A stretch of 64,000 bases of DNA from Cryptomeria japonica. Taxonomy: Eukaryota; Streptophyta; Pinopsida; Cupressales; Cupressaceae. The stretch is from the NCBI RefSeq assembly GCF_030272615.1, contig NW_026729338.1, positions 31,403 to 95,402 on the forward strand, read 5' to 3'. Below, piece by piece: positions 22,706 to 32,600 of the stretch. Each line of letters begins with the position of its first letter. Position 1 is the first letter of the stretch. Below the pieces are notes generated by a model. That model ran no database searches, was not told where the DNA came from, and saw only the letters and a list, made by a program, of their open reading frames with translations. The position numbers and the translations under genes were made by a program.

Positions 22706-24387
22706 TCATCATTATTCATCAAGATCCACCCTCTAGGTACACTTTCTCTCCTTTGTTTTATATCCCCAATTTTGTTCTCACCTCTAGTTTTATATATTCT
22801 ATCACTGCTTCCATGTTGTTGATGAGATAAAAAATAGGAGTTCCTATTCTTTTCTTCATACATCCGTCTTCCTATCACTTGGCTCTCTTCATTCTCATTT
22901 TTTATTCTTTTTGCCAGTGTTTTTAGTTCCTCAAGGCTAATGACAATTTAAATAGGTAGAAATAGTGGTGAAGCAGTCGAAGGAATGATGGTAGAGATCC
23001 TAGCAAAGACACGTAAAATTCAAATCTGATATTCTTAACAATAATATAGACACGCCAAGACCAAACATGATCTCATTGAAACAAATATGGGCCCCACATA
23101 TAGTAATACAATGGTGTTGTTTGAGGTCTTTAATTATTTGCACAATACCATAGTGAAGTAAAGAGGAAAATTCAAAATATAATTGAATCTTTAACTCACC
23201 AAAATTTGTTCTCCTTGTCAGAAGTTTAACGAAATAGATCCGGCGTGAAACTTTTATCAGGTGCATGAGACACAGTTTGGTGGGCTATGCCCACGTAAAA
23301 ATAGCCCATCGGTTAATAATAGCTATGAGAAACTAACTAGAGAAAAATCCTTCCCTATTAATTTATTCTAATATCTTTTCAAATAAATGAAATAGTTAGT
23401 AAAGAATTAAGAGAGGTAAGTAGTAATGTATCTAGTATAAAATTAATTCAATAAATTATTTCTTCTTATTGATTTCTTATTAGGCTAAATCAAGAAATCT
23501 AGAAAGGAGACAAACTAATTAATTAATTAATTAATTTTTCATTTAACCTCACTCTTAAAGAAAAAGTATGTTACTAAGGTTTAGTTAATAATTAATCAAA
23601 AGGGTAACCTTAATCAAGGTAAATAATTCTTTGAGGTCATTTACGCCACAATTTTTATATATGCATGTGCATGTGGAGTGAATATATTTGCCACAATATT
23701 TATATAGGCATGTGTATGTGGAGTGAATATATTTATGTGTTTCTTAACCCGAATTTTTTTATCCCACGTATCTTTATTTGGGTGACAGTACCTTCCTGCG
23801 AGCTATGATTTTCTTAAAAAAATTAAATACTTCTACCTGATACAACTCTAACATTTATGCAAGCAATAAATCTTTGTGTCTTCAATGGGATAATAATGAA
23901 TCTATCCATGTAGTGTTTAAATATAGTTAAATTTCAATTAGGAATGGTAGTTAACTCTTAGTATAAATCGAGTCAATAGGATACTTGTTGATGCAAAAAA
24001 ATGCCAAGTGAAGGTGAAGTAAAAAAAAGGGGTTTCAATTTGCTTCATCTCTGAACCTACTTATCCAAGATTTGGGATTTGATAGTGGAAATAACATATT
24101 TATATAAATCTCCATGAAAGAAAATCTTTGAAAACAAATTAGACTCTCATGAAGAAAACCAATCTTTATAAAGGAAACAACTCAAAAGAGAACATAAGCA
24201 TTATAATCTTTATAAAACCTTCCCTATCACCATTGCTTTTCTCTCAATTATGATTGTTTGCTCTCTTAACCTTAGTTGTTGTTCTCTCCTAGATTTGTGA
24301 TATTCCCTTGAGCTACTAATACCACCATGATTTTACGACGCTTCTATAAAGTTGTTGCTTATGTTTTTCAAGGAAAACTAGATATAT
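22706..24387. other. Intergenic, AT-rich, no gene seen
   Basis: No domain or LTR is recognised on either strand. It contains TTAATTAATTAATTAATT near 23518 and the 45-bp tandem pair at 23645-23734. Confidence 0.6.
23645..23734. repeat. 45-bp tandem repeat, two copies
   Basis: GCCACAAT...GGAGTGAATATATTT at 23645-23689 is repeated at 23690-23734 with a few changes. Confidence 0.9.
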
Positions 24388-24695
24388 GACATTCTTATGT
24401 GTTTTTTATATTAAAAGCAGCCAAAACTAGGGGGTTGTCCCAGGTACAGACAAGAAAATAGTGGATAAACAACTATCAGCAGAGAAAAAGAAAAATCACA
24501 GCCTCCTAAACTTTCCTCTATCAAAAAATTTAAACATGCTATGCATATTAACCGAGTATATAAAAGTCATAATTAAAATATGCCATGTAGGGCAAAAGAT
24601 AGTTAAGTCCAGGAATAACCATAAATCCTAACTATAAGCTGATAGACCATTAGGGCCATTCAAAAAACTAGAAACCCAAACCATAGAAAACACAA

Positions 24696-26187
24696 CTACT
24701 TCTTTTTGCCATGGCTCCTCTTGGAGAGGAGCTTCCTTGCCCATTCCTTGGTGACAAATTTAAAGAGCTCCTTGTAGTCCCCATCCTCCTTTCCTTTACC
24801 TTTGAGTGTGCTTTCCTGTAAGAGACAAAGAGTGGTCGCAGAGATGTGCATGACATTCAGAGAAAACCTTGAGACATCATGCAACTTGTTCTCAATGGCC
24901 TCTATTCTACTGGTAATATCCTGCAGGTTTTCAATCATGCCATCCATTTTCTTTTCCAAATCCGTCAGTTTTCCATCTACTTCCTCTTTGATGTTTCTCA
25001 CTTCCTCAACCACCATCATCTTATCAAACTTGAGAGTAGGGGATAGAGATTTTTTCGAGATTTGGGACCAACATCTAGGCTAATGGAATTTTTAGGGCTC
25101 CCAAACACATGGGTGGAGCTGGCAGAGTGGGGGGTAAAGGCAGACTGAAACAAGGCTGCATTACCAGAGGGGATGGGATTCCTAGTTTCATGGGATGAAG
25201 AGGGGTCCCTTAAGGATTTCTCAAGGGGTTTGGACACCAATCTCACAGAGCGGCGGGGAGTGTTAGCTTCATTTGTAATCTCCACATCAAAGTCGATTTA
25301 CTGAATTCTCACTTTATTGGGGGGTTTTGAATCCTCCAAGTAGCGCTTTTTTACTTTTCTTATTAGAGGAGCTAGGTCCAGGAAACTAAGGGGGGCTTAT
25401 GTCAGGGTTATCAATAGCTATGGCTGAAGATTGGCTTTCAAACACATTGTGGACATAAATCGTGCGAGGAGGACAGAGGGCTAAGTGGAAATTGTAAAGG
25501 CAGAGGATAAGGCCTTGGTGGAGAATAGTAAAGTCCTTGCCTTTCTTCTTGGCTTCCATAATATCTCTCACATTAGAATCCATAGAGTGCAATAGAAAAA
25601 AAGGAACAGAGATAAGATCTTTATTCCTAAGATGGTAAAGGAAAGGAAGGTGATAGTAGTAGAAAACCCCATACCGTCCTTCAAGGGTGAAATACTTCAT
25701 GATGATATAGTAGATCTCATCCCAAGGCGACGCAAGATCTTCTCGATTGAAGCCGCCAACCCCTCACAGGGTTCTCCCCATCACGGAAAAATTGGTTTAG
25801 ACTGGTGATGTTTGATATGCGGCTTTGTTTCTTCCATTTCTTGCCCTCCATGGACATGCCCATCGATTGAGCAATCACATCTTCTTTGACTTTGAACAAG
25901 ATACAATCCATAGTGACCCTTCTGTCCTCCCAAGAGGCTACAATTTTCTTCGATAGTCTCTCGTCATTTCCTTTCATGCTCTCCATGAATTGATCAATGC
26001 CTCCTTTTGAGCAAACAAAGAAAACTGCCGACTTGGCTTTGAATTCACTTGTTTTATCAGGTTCAAGTCTCAGTCTGTCACCCCTCATGGTCGTTTCCTC
26101 TAGCTTAGAAGAGCAAATGAAAAACAGGGCAGCAAGGATACAGAGCCGAACCAGAGCAGAAGAAGAGTTGAGAAGAAAACTCAGCAA
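24696..26187 (-). pseudogene. Extra ORF downstream of LINE RNase H, function unknown
   Basis: Four consecutive minus-strand pieces in shifting frames (26187-25717, 25700-25386, 25285-25016, 25019-24696) would add up to roughly 470-490 residues. The first part has RLRLEPDKTSEFKAK, FFVCSKGGIDQFMESMKG, IVASWEDRRVTM and VIAQSMGMSMEGKKWKK. The second continues EGRYGVFYYYHLPFLYHL and FFLLHSMDSNVRDIM, then FTILHQGLILCLY. The third is Ser/Pro/Arg-rich (RRSVRLVSKP). The last is a coiled coil of about 45 residues (EEVDGKLTDLEKKMDGMIEN) ending in a basic tail, KRSHGKKK. It resembles uncharacterised plant ORFs that tend to occur with mobile DNA; that likeness is from memory. I assign no function. At least three frameshifts make it a pseudogene. 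Confidence 0.6.
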
Positions 26188-26189
26188 AT

Positions 26190-26558
26190 TCTAGAATAAA
26201 ATCAAGCAATAATCACTGTGATTATTGCAAGTTGTGTTTAAATAGATTTCCCCATCATGAAATCTATTACACTCATGTGAACCATCAATCCACCCAATGT
26301 GATTTAGCCGAGCCCAGCCATTTCCATCATCACTGCCAATGACATTCATCTGGAAGATAAATAGAAAATTGCATTTCCCGATATCGGTACTATGCCAATA
26401 AATATCATCATTATTTAAACCCCCTTGAGACTGAAGACAAGGCCATATGCAGCTACGTGGCAACCCCAACCCATGATGGGCGGGTTTTCCCTCCAAATTC
26501 AAAATTTGGAAATTGATCCTCTTCATCTGATAAAAATTAGAAAGATTCGTCATAAGAC
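26190..26558 (-). other. Spacer between RNase H and the extra LINE ORF
   Basis: No domain is recognised. A minus open frame covers 26191-26553 but resembles nothing I know; it may be untranslated spacer. Confidence 0.4.
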
Positions 26559-26921
26559 TTAGTTTTTTTCTTTCTCTAAGATCTCCTTGGTGGTCATTGG
26601 TAGCAGATTAGTGTTCCTCCAACATCGTAAGTTGTTTTGCAGCTTACCCACAACAACCATAGAGTTAGCAGCCGCATTCCCTTCTCTGAAAAATGTGCCA
26701 GATAGTGAAACAGTCAAGGTTAGCCAAAAACATTCTTGCATCCCTCAAAATAGAATCCACTTTCCAACCCACTATAGATCTACCACTGACGATTTCCACA
26801 ATAAATTTAGAATCACCCTCAATTTCCAATTGTCTAATACCTATAGCAATGGCGAATTTTAGACCCCATAGGAGAGTCATTCCCTCAGCTTGAGTGATAG
26901 TATGATTCTTCAGGCTACCCT
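26559..26921 (-). pseudogene. LINE ORF2 C-terminal RNase H domain
   Basis: Read on minus from the truncated 5' end: HTITQAEGMTLLWGLKFA, then LEIEGDSKFIVEIVSG, then RDARMFLANLDCF, and after a frameshift near 26680 FREGNAAANSM. This is the plant RVT_3 type RNase H fold found at the end of some L1-type LINE ORF2 proteins. It normally has A-E-A near the first catalytic region, EGDS with its Asp, and H-x-x-REGN-x-AAD at the end. Here AAD is AAN, and the frame is shifted. Reverse transcriptase is lost by 5' truncation. Confidence 0.82.
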
Positions 26922-26969
26922 GACATTCTTATGTGTTTAGCTGTAATAGATGAGTAATAGTCATTTATT

Positions 26970-27125
26970 TAGTCATTTTTATTTATGTGACTAATTATTT
27001 AGTTGTGTTTCTTGCCCGATGACCAAATTAGTCATTTATTTAGTCATTTATAGTTGTATTGCAAAAAATAACTAGAATTTAGTCATTTTTAGTTGTCGTG
27101 ACTAAAATTTTTAGTCACGTAGTCA
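26970..27125. repeat. TAGTCATTTA-rich block ending in a 23-bp palindrome
   Basis: TAGTCATTTATTTAGTCATTT occurs twice and single TAGTCAT units several times more. At 27097-27119 CGTGACTAAAA and TTTTAGTCACG form a perfect inverted repeat around one base. It could be the terminal repeat of a small DNA transposon, but I could not find the partner end. Confidence 0.55.
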
Positions 27126-28131
27126 TTTATTTTTCATATTTCTACTACTGTCATGATGATCATATACCTCTTCTTGAGGATAATATTATTCTTCCTCTCA
27201 GGGAAAGATATAATCTTTTCCCCAAAGAGGGATATATTCCTTCTCCTATGGATGAGTCCACTCTTCCTTGCAAGGATAGAACTTCTCCCCCTCCCAAGTG
27301 TCAAGCTATTCCTCCTAAGGGTAGACCTATTCCTCCTCATGATGGAGCCGGTCTCCTTACTACACCTCTCATTCCTCCTTTATATGGTGCAATTTTGCCT
27401 CATACATCTTACAAAGAGAAGCAATCGACCTCTCCTATTGTTGAATCTAAAAGACCTCAACCCATTCATCATTCCTTAAAAGAAGAAAGCAATCCTATAC
27501 CTGATGAACCAAAACCTTCACAACCTTTAGCTAAAACTAAATAAAACTAGAACATTGATAAACATTGAACAACAAAAAAATCAACATACATCTTACAAAG
27601 AAAAGCGACCGACCTCTCCTATTGCTCAATCTAAAAGACCTCAACCCATTCATCCTTCCTTAAAAGAAGAAAACAAGCCTATACCCGATGAACCAAAACC
27701 TTCACAACCTTCAGCTAAAACTAAATGAAACTAGAACACTGATAAACACTGAACAACAAAAAAATCAACTGTAGTACCGAATCTCATAACTCGAACAAAT
27801 CTTCTTCCTACACCTACTACACTTCCATTAAATATGTTGTGATTCCACCTCCTACATCTTACAAAGGAAAGTTATCGAGATCCCACATCTTTCAACCTAT
27901 AAAACCTTCTCCTTTTATCATTCTCTAAAGGAAGAGAAGAAGCCTATGCTTATTGATCCCAAACCTTCACAACCTTTAGATAAAACTAAAATAAACCATA
28001 ATGTGAAAGAATGCCAACAAAGACATCGTTCTAGAGCTCGTGAACTTGCTTCTCAACCTATTTCCACCTTGAAGACACCAAATGTTGACATGATCCCATT
28101 TGTCCAGCCTTCACCTAACCCTATGGAGTAA
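27098..28131 (+). pseudogene. Proline-rich decayed ORF with tandem repeats
   Basis: The open piece (27098-27544) is rich in Pro, Lys and Glu, with a loose ten-residue rhythm (IPSPMDES, TSPPPKCQAIPPKGRPIPP). It ends KPSQPLAKTK. That tail and the preceding 50 residues are repeated in the following DNA after stops, and once more, diverged, ending in 27946-28131 with KPSQPLDKTK. Position ahead of a Gypsy LTR suggests a gag or extra ORF of a Ty3/Gypsy element, but I see no zinc knuckle or catalytic motif. Function is unassigned. Confidence 0.5.
27405..27990 (+). repeat. 184-bp tandem repeat within the proline-rich ORF
   Basis: Copies start at 27405 and 27589 (offset 184) with high similarity, including the tail AACAACAAAAAAATCAAC. 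A third, diverged and partial copy starts near 27861 after an intervening segment. Confidence 0.88.
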
Positions 28132-29236
28132 GTTCAACCTAAATCTCCAAGACATAAAATAATTAAGAAAAATGATGGTTCATGTTCTATTCCAATTAAA
28201 GATCCCATTTTTATTAAGCTTGATGAAGAGATAGATGAAAATGATGTTCATGCTAACAATGTTGATACAAGTGATGAATATGGATATTTTGACGTTGATA
28301 ATGATTTATCTAAACAATTTTCACAAGAACTAATCCTAGGTCCAAGTAATAGACAAAGTGATCCATCATTAGGGCATGGTCCTTGTTTGGAACTTGTGAT
28401 AGCTCCATCTACTATGCTCGAAGTTGATCCTCTTGCATATTGTCCACCTTGCCAAAACATGTTCAACAAGATGGGGAGGTGGATGACTTACTTGATTATC
28501 TTCATTTGTGTCGTAGATCCCCTCTCTCTCTCATTCATAACCTTCTTCTATTTGTTTCTTAATTCTTCTATTTGTTGTCCCTAGTGTTATCTACTTGAGG
28601 ATGATGCAAAGCATTCATATCTCTTTTGGTCTCTTCCATGTTGATTCAAAAGACACATGTGTTCTTCTTCCATAGTGGTTCTACTTTCTTTGTGGGATTA
28701 GGACAATTCAATGCAAATTTATACATGATATACATTACTTATCATAAGAGCACACTAACCCTAGAGTTAAGTAGAACCCTTGTGTGATTATATTTTGTGA
28801 TCATTATCCTTTGATTTATTCCTTCTTGGGGGCATATCATTGTGATAACATGCTTCTATTTTGGATGAATGTATACTACCTTAAAGTAATTTCTCCTGAT
28901 AAGGCATGCACAATTGCTTTATCATGGGGGCATACACTTCGCTCAATAATTCTCTCTTTACATATCTTGATACCCAAGTTACTTTGCAAACTTTGTCTTT
29001 TGCTTTATAATTTTAGTATTTTTTCTTTTCATGACTCATAGTAAGTGAACCTTACTAGGCTTGCATTTGTGGTCCTCTTTCTCTTATGATGTCCCTTTTA
29101 TCTCGATCTTGAAGTTGTAAGATACCTAAAGTCCACTAGGGGCTTTGTGTGTCTTTCCTCCATAGCATCTTGATGAATGCCTTTCAATGTGAACCTTTGT
29201 ACTTTACTGAGAGTATTCTTAACCTCATACTCCCAC
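28132..29236 (+). other. Gypsy-type internal region, no clear gene
   Basis: Up to about 28500 the plus strand reads as decayed acidic coding sequence (DEEIDENDVHANNVDTSDEYG). From about 28600 to 29236 there is T-rich sequence without a domain, resembling the region before LTR G1 (9047-9832). Confidence 0.45.
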
Positions 29237-29250
29237 TAAAGGGGGATAAA

Positions 29251-30411
29251 TATAGCATCCTAAATTGTACTCTCTTACAATTTTGACAACATTTGGGTCC
29301 TCACCTTAGCGTTTGTTCCCCTAGGCCTAATGAGGACATGATTCTACTGATGTGATGCAAACTTGACTTTATATTGACCTCATGCATCATTTAAATCCTT
29401 TGTCCTAGCCCCAAAATTAGGTAGGAGTAGGGCATGGTGCATTGGTCCCAAATAGGAATAGCGTATAGTTCCTTGGTCCTCCTAATTAGGACCAGACTTT
29501 GGGCCCTTTGGCCATTACAAAAATTCTGTGAGAAATCCAACCCCATGTCGGCTCATGTCATAAAATTAATATGTTTTTTGACTGGAAAGTTTAAAAGGAG
29601 ATTTTCCCCTCCCATTAGATATATCCAACAATCATATTGGTTAATTAATTCAAGTGAGCAAGCAACCAGTCTTCCTTCAAGAATTGGAGCATCAATAAGG
29701 TCAAGATTCAAGCATTGGAATTGACATTCATGTTCCATGTTATTGAAGACTTCGGAAAACCCTAGTTCCATGTGAAGACAATCAAAACTTCACAAGGACG
29801 TATATCATTTATGTTTTCAGTCTTTATTTGACATCTCTCTCAAAAGGAGAACATTTTCATTACTGCAATTCAAATATATTTCATGGTTAACTCCAAAACT
29901 GGGGTTTGACTTAGGAAAACCTCTATTCCCAACTATTTCCCTTTCTTTCTGTGCGCAGGACACAGGTACAGAGCTACGATCTTCAGAATAAGCATTATTT
30001 ATAGTAGCAAATCAATCTGCCATTAGAGTGTGAAAATTTTAGAGGACTGGGGCAACCACCACCACAGTCTCGACATTTTGGGAGCTCTTTAAAGGTATAT
30101 GTTTGAATCTTCTTACATTGCTCAGATTCAACTTTGTGGCTCAATCTAATGACTATAGCTTATTGTTTATGCATTTCTACTTCAATTTCTAGCACTATTA
30201 CCCTAATTTTAGCTATTCAACTTACAAAAGAGGATTTATTAATTCAGATCATCAAAAGCCCTAATCCAATCAAAATTCTTAGTCCTAATCCTTACTAGTT
30301 TGTGACTAAATCTATTGGTTGGAACCCTTTTTTGAATGTGATGGTCTCAACCAATAAAATTCTTGGTTTCTTCTTTCTATGATGGGAACCCTAATTTCAT
30401 TTTACCATTAT
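29251..30411 (+). mobile_element. Gypsy-type LTR copy E
   Basis: The polypurine-like CTAAAGGGGGATAAA (about 29236-29250) precedes TATAGCATCCTAAATTG (family form TGTAG). The central block GGGGTTTGACTTAGG...GATCTTCAGAATAAGCATTAT is shared with G1 at 10520-10630, and GCTTATTGTTTATGCATTTCTACTT with 10790. It ends near TTTTACCATTATA, compare TCTATCATTACA in G2. A Gypsy retropepsin fragment follows about 75 bases downstream, so most of gag is missing. Confidence 0.72.
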
Positions 30412-30479
30412 AGGTTGAGAAGTTGACATTGAAGAGAAAGAAGTATCCCGACCCTTAGTACATTTTATCATTGCAAGGT

Positions 30480-30690
30480 GGTCATCAAAATTGGGCATGT
30501 GAACAATGCGTTGTTCATTTTCATATTGGTAATCATAAAGAAGAGGTTGTGTGTGATCTAGTATCTATGGATGTGTACCATGTTCTTTTGGGTCGACCTT
30601 GGATCTAAGATAAAGAGGTTGTGTGTGATGGTAGAAATATTCAAAGAACACATGTTACATTGTACAAGATGGAAAGAGATTTGTTATGAA
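30480..30690 (+). pseudogene. Ty3/Gypsy aspartic protease C-terminal fragment
   Basis: One frame reads CVVHFHIGNHKEEVVCDLV, then SMDVYHVLLGRPW, stop, then DKEVVCDGRNIQRTHVTLY. The end of plant Gypsy retropepsins has the form G-x-x-(x)DEVLCDV-x-PM-x-x-x-H-(L/V)LLGRPW followed by D-x-x-V-x-HDGR, so the match is clear. The active-site Asp lies further upstream and is not present. After a stop at about 30690 the frame becomes Lys/Glu-rich. Confidence 0.8.
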
Positions 30691-31383
30691 TACATTGAAA
30701 GATATGAAAGAGGAAGTAGCAAAGCAAGTGGAAGAAAATGAGAAGACTGTAGAAGAAAAATAAAGATTCGACAAAGAGGATAGTGAAAACAAGAAAGGGA
30801 AAATGAAAAGTTGCAGCCATATGATGGAAGTGACATCAAAAGAACATGTGGGAGTAGCCCACAGAGTTATTGATTAAATAAAAAAGCTAAGAGAAAGAAA
30901 GGAATGGATAAAGAGAGATAAAAGGGTAGAGAAATTGGATTATGGGAGTCCTAAATTTGACAATAAAATAGATGAAGATAAAAAAAGATCTCATATTAAG
31001 AGAGGAGATAATGAAGAAAGAGAAATTATTTGAAGAAGTTTAAAAGAAGGTTGAGGAGAAAGAAATATTGAAAACATTTTATATTTATGATCCTTTTTGT
31101 GGTGTTTTGTTTGCAAATAAAAGAGGACACGTAACAAGGTGTCATGCTCATGGTATTGAAGATGTGATCCTCATGCAAGAGGATAAAGGAGGAAATGATG
31201 AAAAGAATGAGTTTGTAGTTGTAGCATATCATTGTAAATGCATGAAATAGGTAAACAATAAGGTTGCAACAAAGATAAAAGAAAGATACAAAGATATGAA
31301 TGATGTGGATGCAATAATTTGTGAAGGAAAAGTTGGGACAACAACAAAGAAGCAAGAAAACACACAAGTGAAAGGTCATTTTT
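30691..31383 (+). pseudogene. Lys/Glu-rich decayed coding sequence after the Gypsy protease
   Basis: Broken frames read KDMKEEVAKQVEENEKTVEEK and similar, then ENILYL-type and FYIYDPFCGVLFANKRGHVTR segments up to the TRIM. No reverse transcriptase motif is present. It is part of the Gypsy-derived region, with identity unknown. Confidence 0.4.
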
Positions 31384-31727
31384 TGTTGGAAGTGGGCCAA
31401 CGTCCCTCACGGAGATTCACGACATGGTTTAACAACCTCCTATGGATTCTATAAGTCTAGTGGTTGTATCGGGCATTGACGGGTCGATCTTTTGGTGCAA
31501 CGACAACCCTAGCTTGTAACAAGTGGTATCAGACCTTGGTCACAGGTTTGAATCACGCAGGCCGTGACGAGTGACGCTGGGAGGGGAATTGTTGGTAGTG
31601 GGCCAATATCCGTCGCATAGATTCACGACATGGTTTAACAGCCTCCTATGGATTCTATAAGTCTAGTGGTTGTATCGGGCATTGACAGGTCGGTCTTTTG
31701 GTGCAACGACAACCCTAGCTTGTAACA
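31384..31727 (+). mobile_element. TRIM element, 344 bp, with TTTTT target duplication
   Basis: Two 138-bp direct terminal repeats, 31384-31521 and 31590-31727, both start TGTTGG and end CTTGTAACA and differ at about 10 positions (about 93% identical). Right after the left repeat lies TGGTATCAGA (31524-31533), an initiator-Met primer-binding site. Right before the right repeat lies GGGAGGGGAA, a polypurine tract. The internal part is only 68 bp. TTTTT flanks both sides (31379-31383 and 31728-31732). All features of a terminal-repeat retrotransposon in miniature are present. The LTRs show no 5S-rRNA-like segment, so it is not a Cassandra type. Mobility would depend on proteins of a full-length element. 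Confidence 0.95.
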
Positions 31728-31732
31728 TTTTT

Positions 31733-32600
31733 TATGATATTTATGAAAACAAGTTTGATGTTAAGTTGCTTGGAAATAAATTTGATGAATTCATGGTTAT
31801 GAAAATGAGTGCAAAGAATCATATTGTTGTAGAAGAAGAGAGTGAAGTTGCAGAGATAAAAAAATGTTCAAGTTGCAATAGAGTTTGTTCTTATTAAGGG
31901 GATGGAAATAGTTAAAAATTTGGTACAACAATGTGAAGAAAAATACATGGAACACATAAAAAATGAAAAAATAAAGAGGTGGCAACAAATGACAAAGATG
32001 ACATATTACTTCAAATTGTTTAAGGAGTAGCTTGCATTGACTAGAGTTGCAATAGAAGTTACAATAGAAAATGAAGAGGTAAACTTTGAATTTTGTGAAT
32101 TATTTGGTGATTTTGATTTGCATACAAATGAAATGGTTAAAATGGAAGGATATGATGATCTTAAAAATAATGTTATAGTAGAAAAAAAGAGGGGATTATA
32201 AAGAACATTGTTAATTTTTCTAAGTTTGTTGAATATGATATTGGAGCTGATTTTTGTTTAAAATAAATGGTGGGGGAATATGGAGAAAGATGAGTGGTTA
32301 GGTGTAGATATAACTCAGGTCACAGTCTGATTTAAAACAAGATTTTTTTCAAATTTTTGACCCACATAAAGAAGAGGATGAAGGAAAAATAGGTGATGAA
32401 GATGATGAGATGGAATGGGGGAATGAATCATGGTATATTCAAGTAAATTTGATGAGAGGTAAAAAGGTAGGAAGGATGAAGGAATGGATGTGAAGTTTTA
32501 GAATAGGTTCAAGAAGAAGAAAATTAAAGTAAATAAGGAAAAACGGTGGATTCGGATCAAGAATGCAATTTTCAAATGTTTATGAGTTTCAACTCATGGA
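31733..32600 (+). pseudogene. Continuation of the decayed coding region after the TRIM
   Basis: Sequence after the TRIM is again A/G-rich with broken frames (FYDIYENKFDVKLLGNKFDEF, EEESEVAEIKKC). Around 32580-32640 a frame reads FFLPPVFDVEASKG. It looks like the same old mobile element that the TRIM entered. No motif allows naming it. Confidence 0.35.

Larger units (their letters stand above)
24388..26938 (-). mobile_element. 5'-truncated LINE insertion with 17-bp target duplication
   Basis: GACATTCTTATGTGTTT occurs at 24388-24404 and again at 26922-26938. The enclosed 2517 bases (24405-26921) are in minus orientation: the plus-strand left edge is T-rich, as expected for a short poly(A) tail on minus, and the right edge enters mid-way into a LINE-type RNase H domain. 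Long target duplication, 3' tail and 5' truncation are the marks of target-primed reverse transcription. Between RNase H and tail lies an extra decayed coding region (24696-26187). Confidence 0.9.

Noticed and set aside
24405-26921. The LINE-borne extra ORF as an independent cellular gene
   Set aside because: It lies wholly inside one target-duplication unit with LINE RNase H on the same strand, and has at least three frameshifts.
31384-31521. Cassandra-type TRIM with 5S rRNA promoter in its LTR
   Set aside because: The LTR shows no segment resembling 5S rRNA internal promoter boxes.
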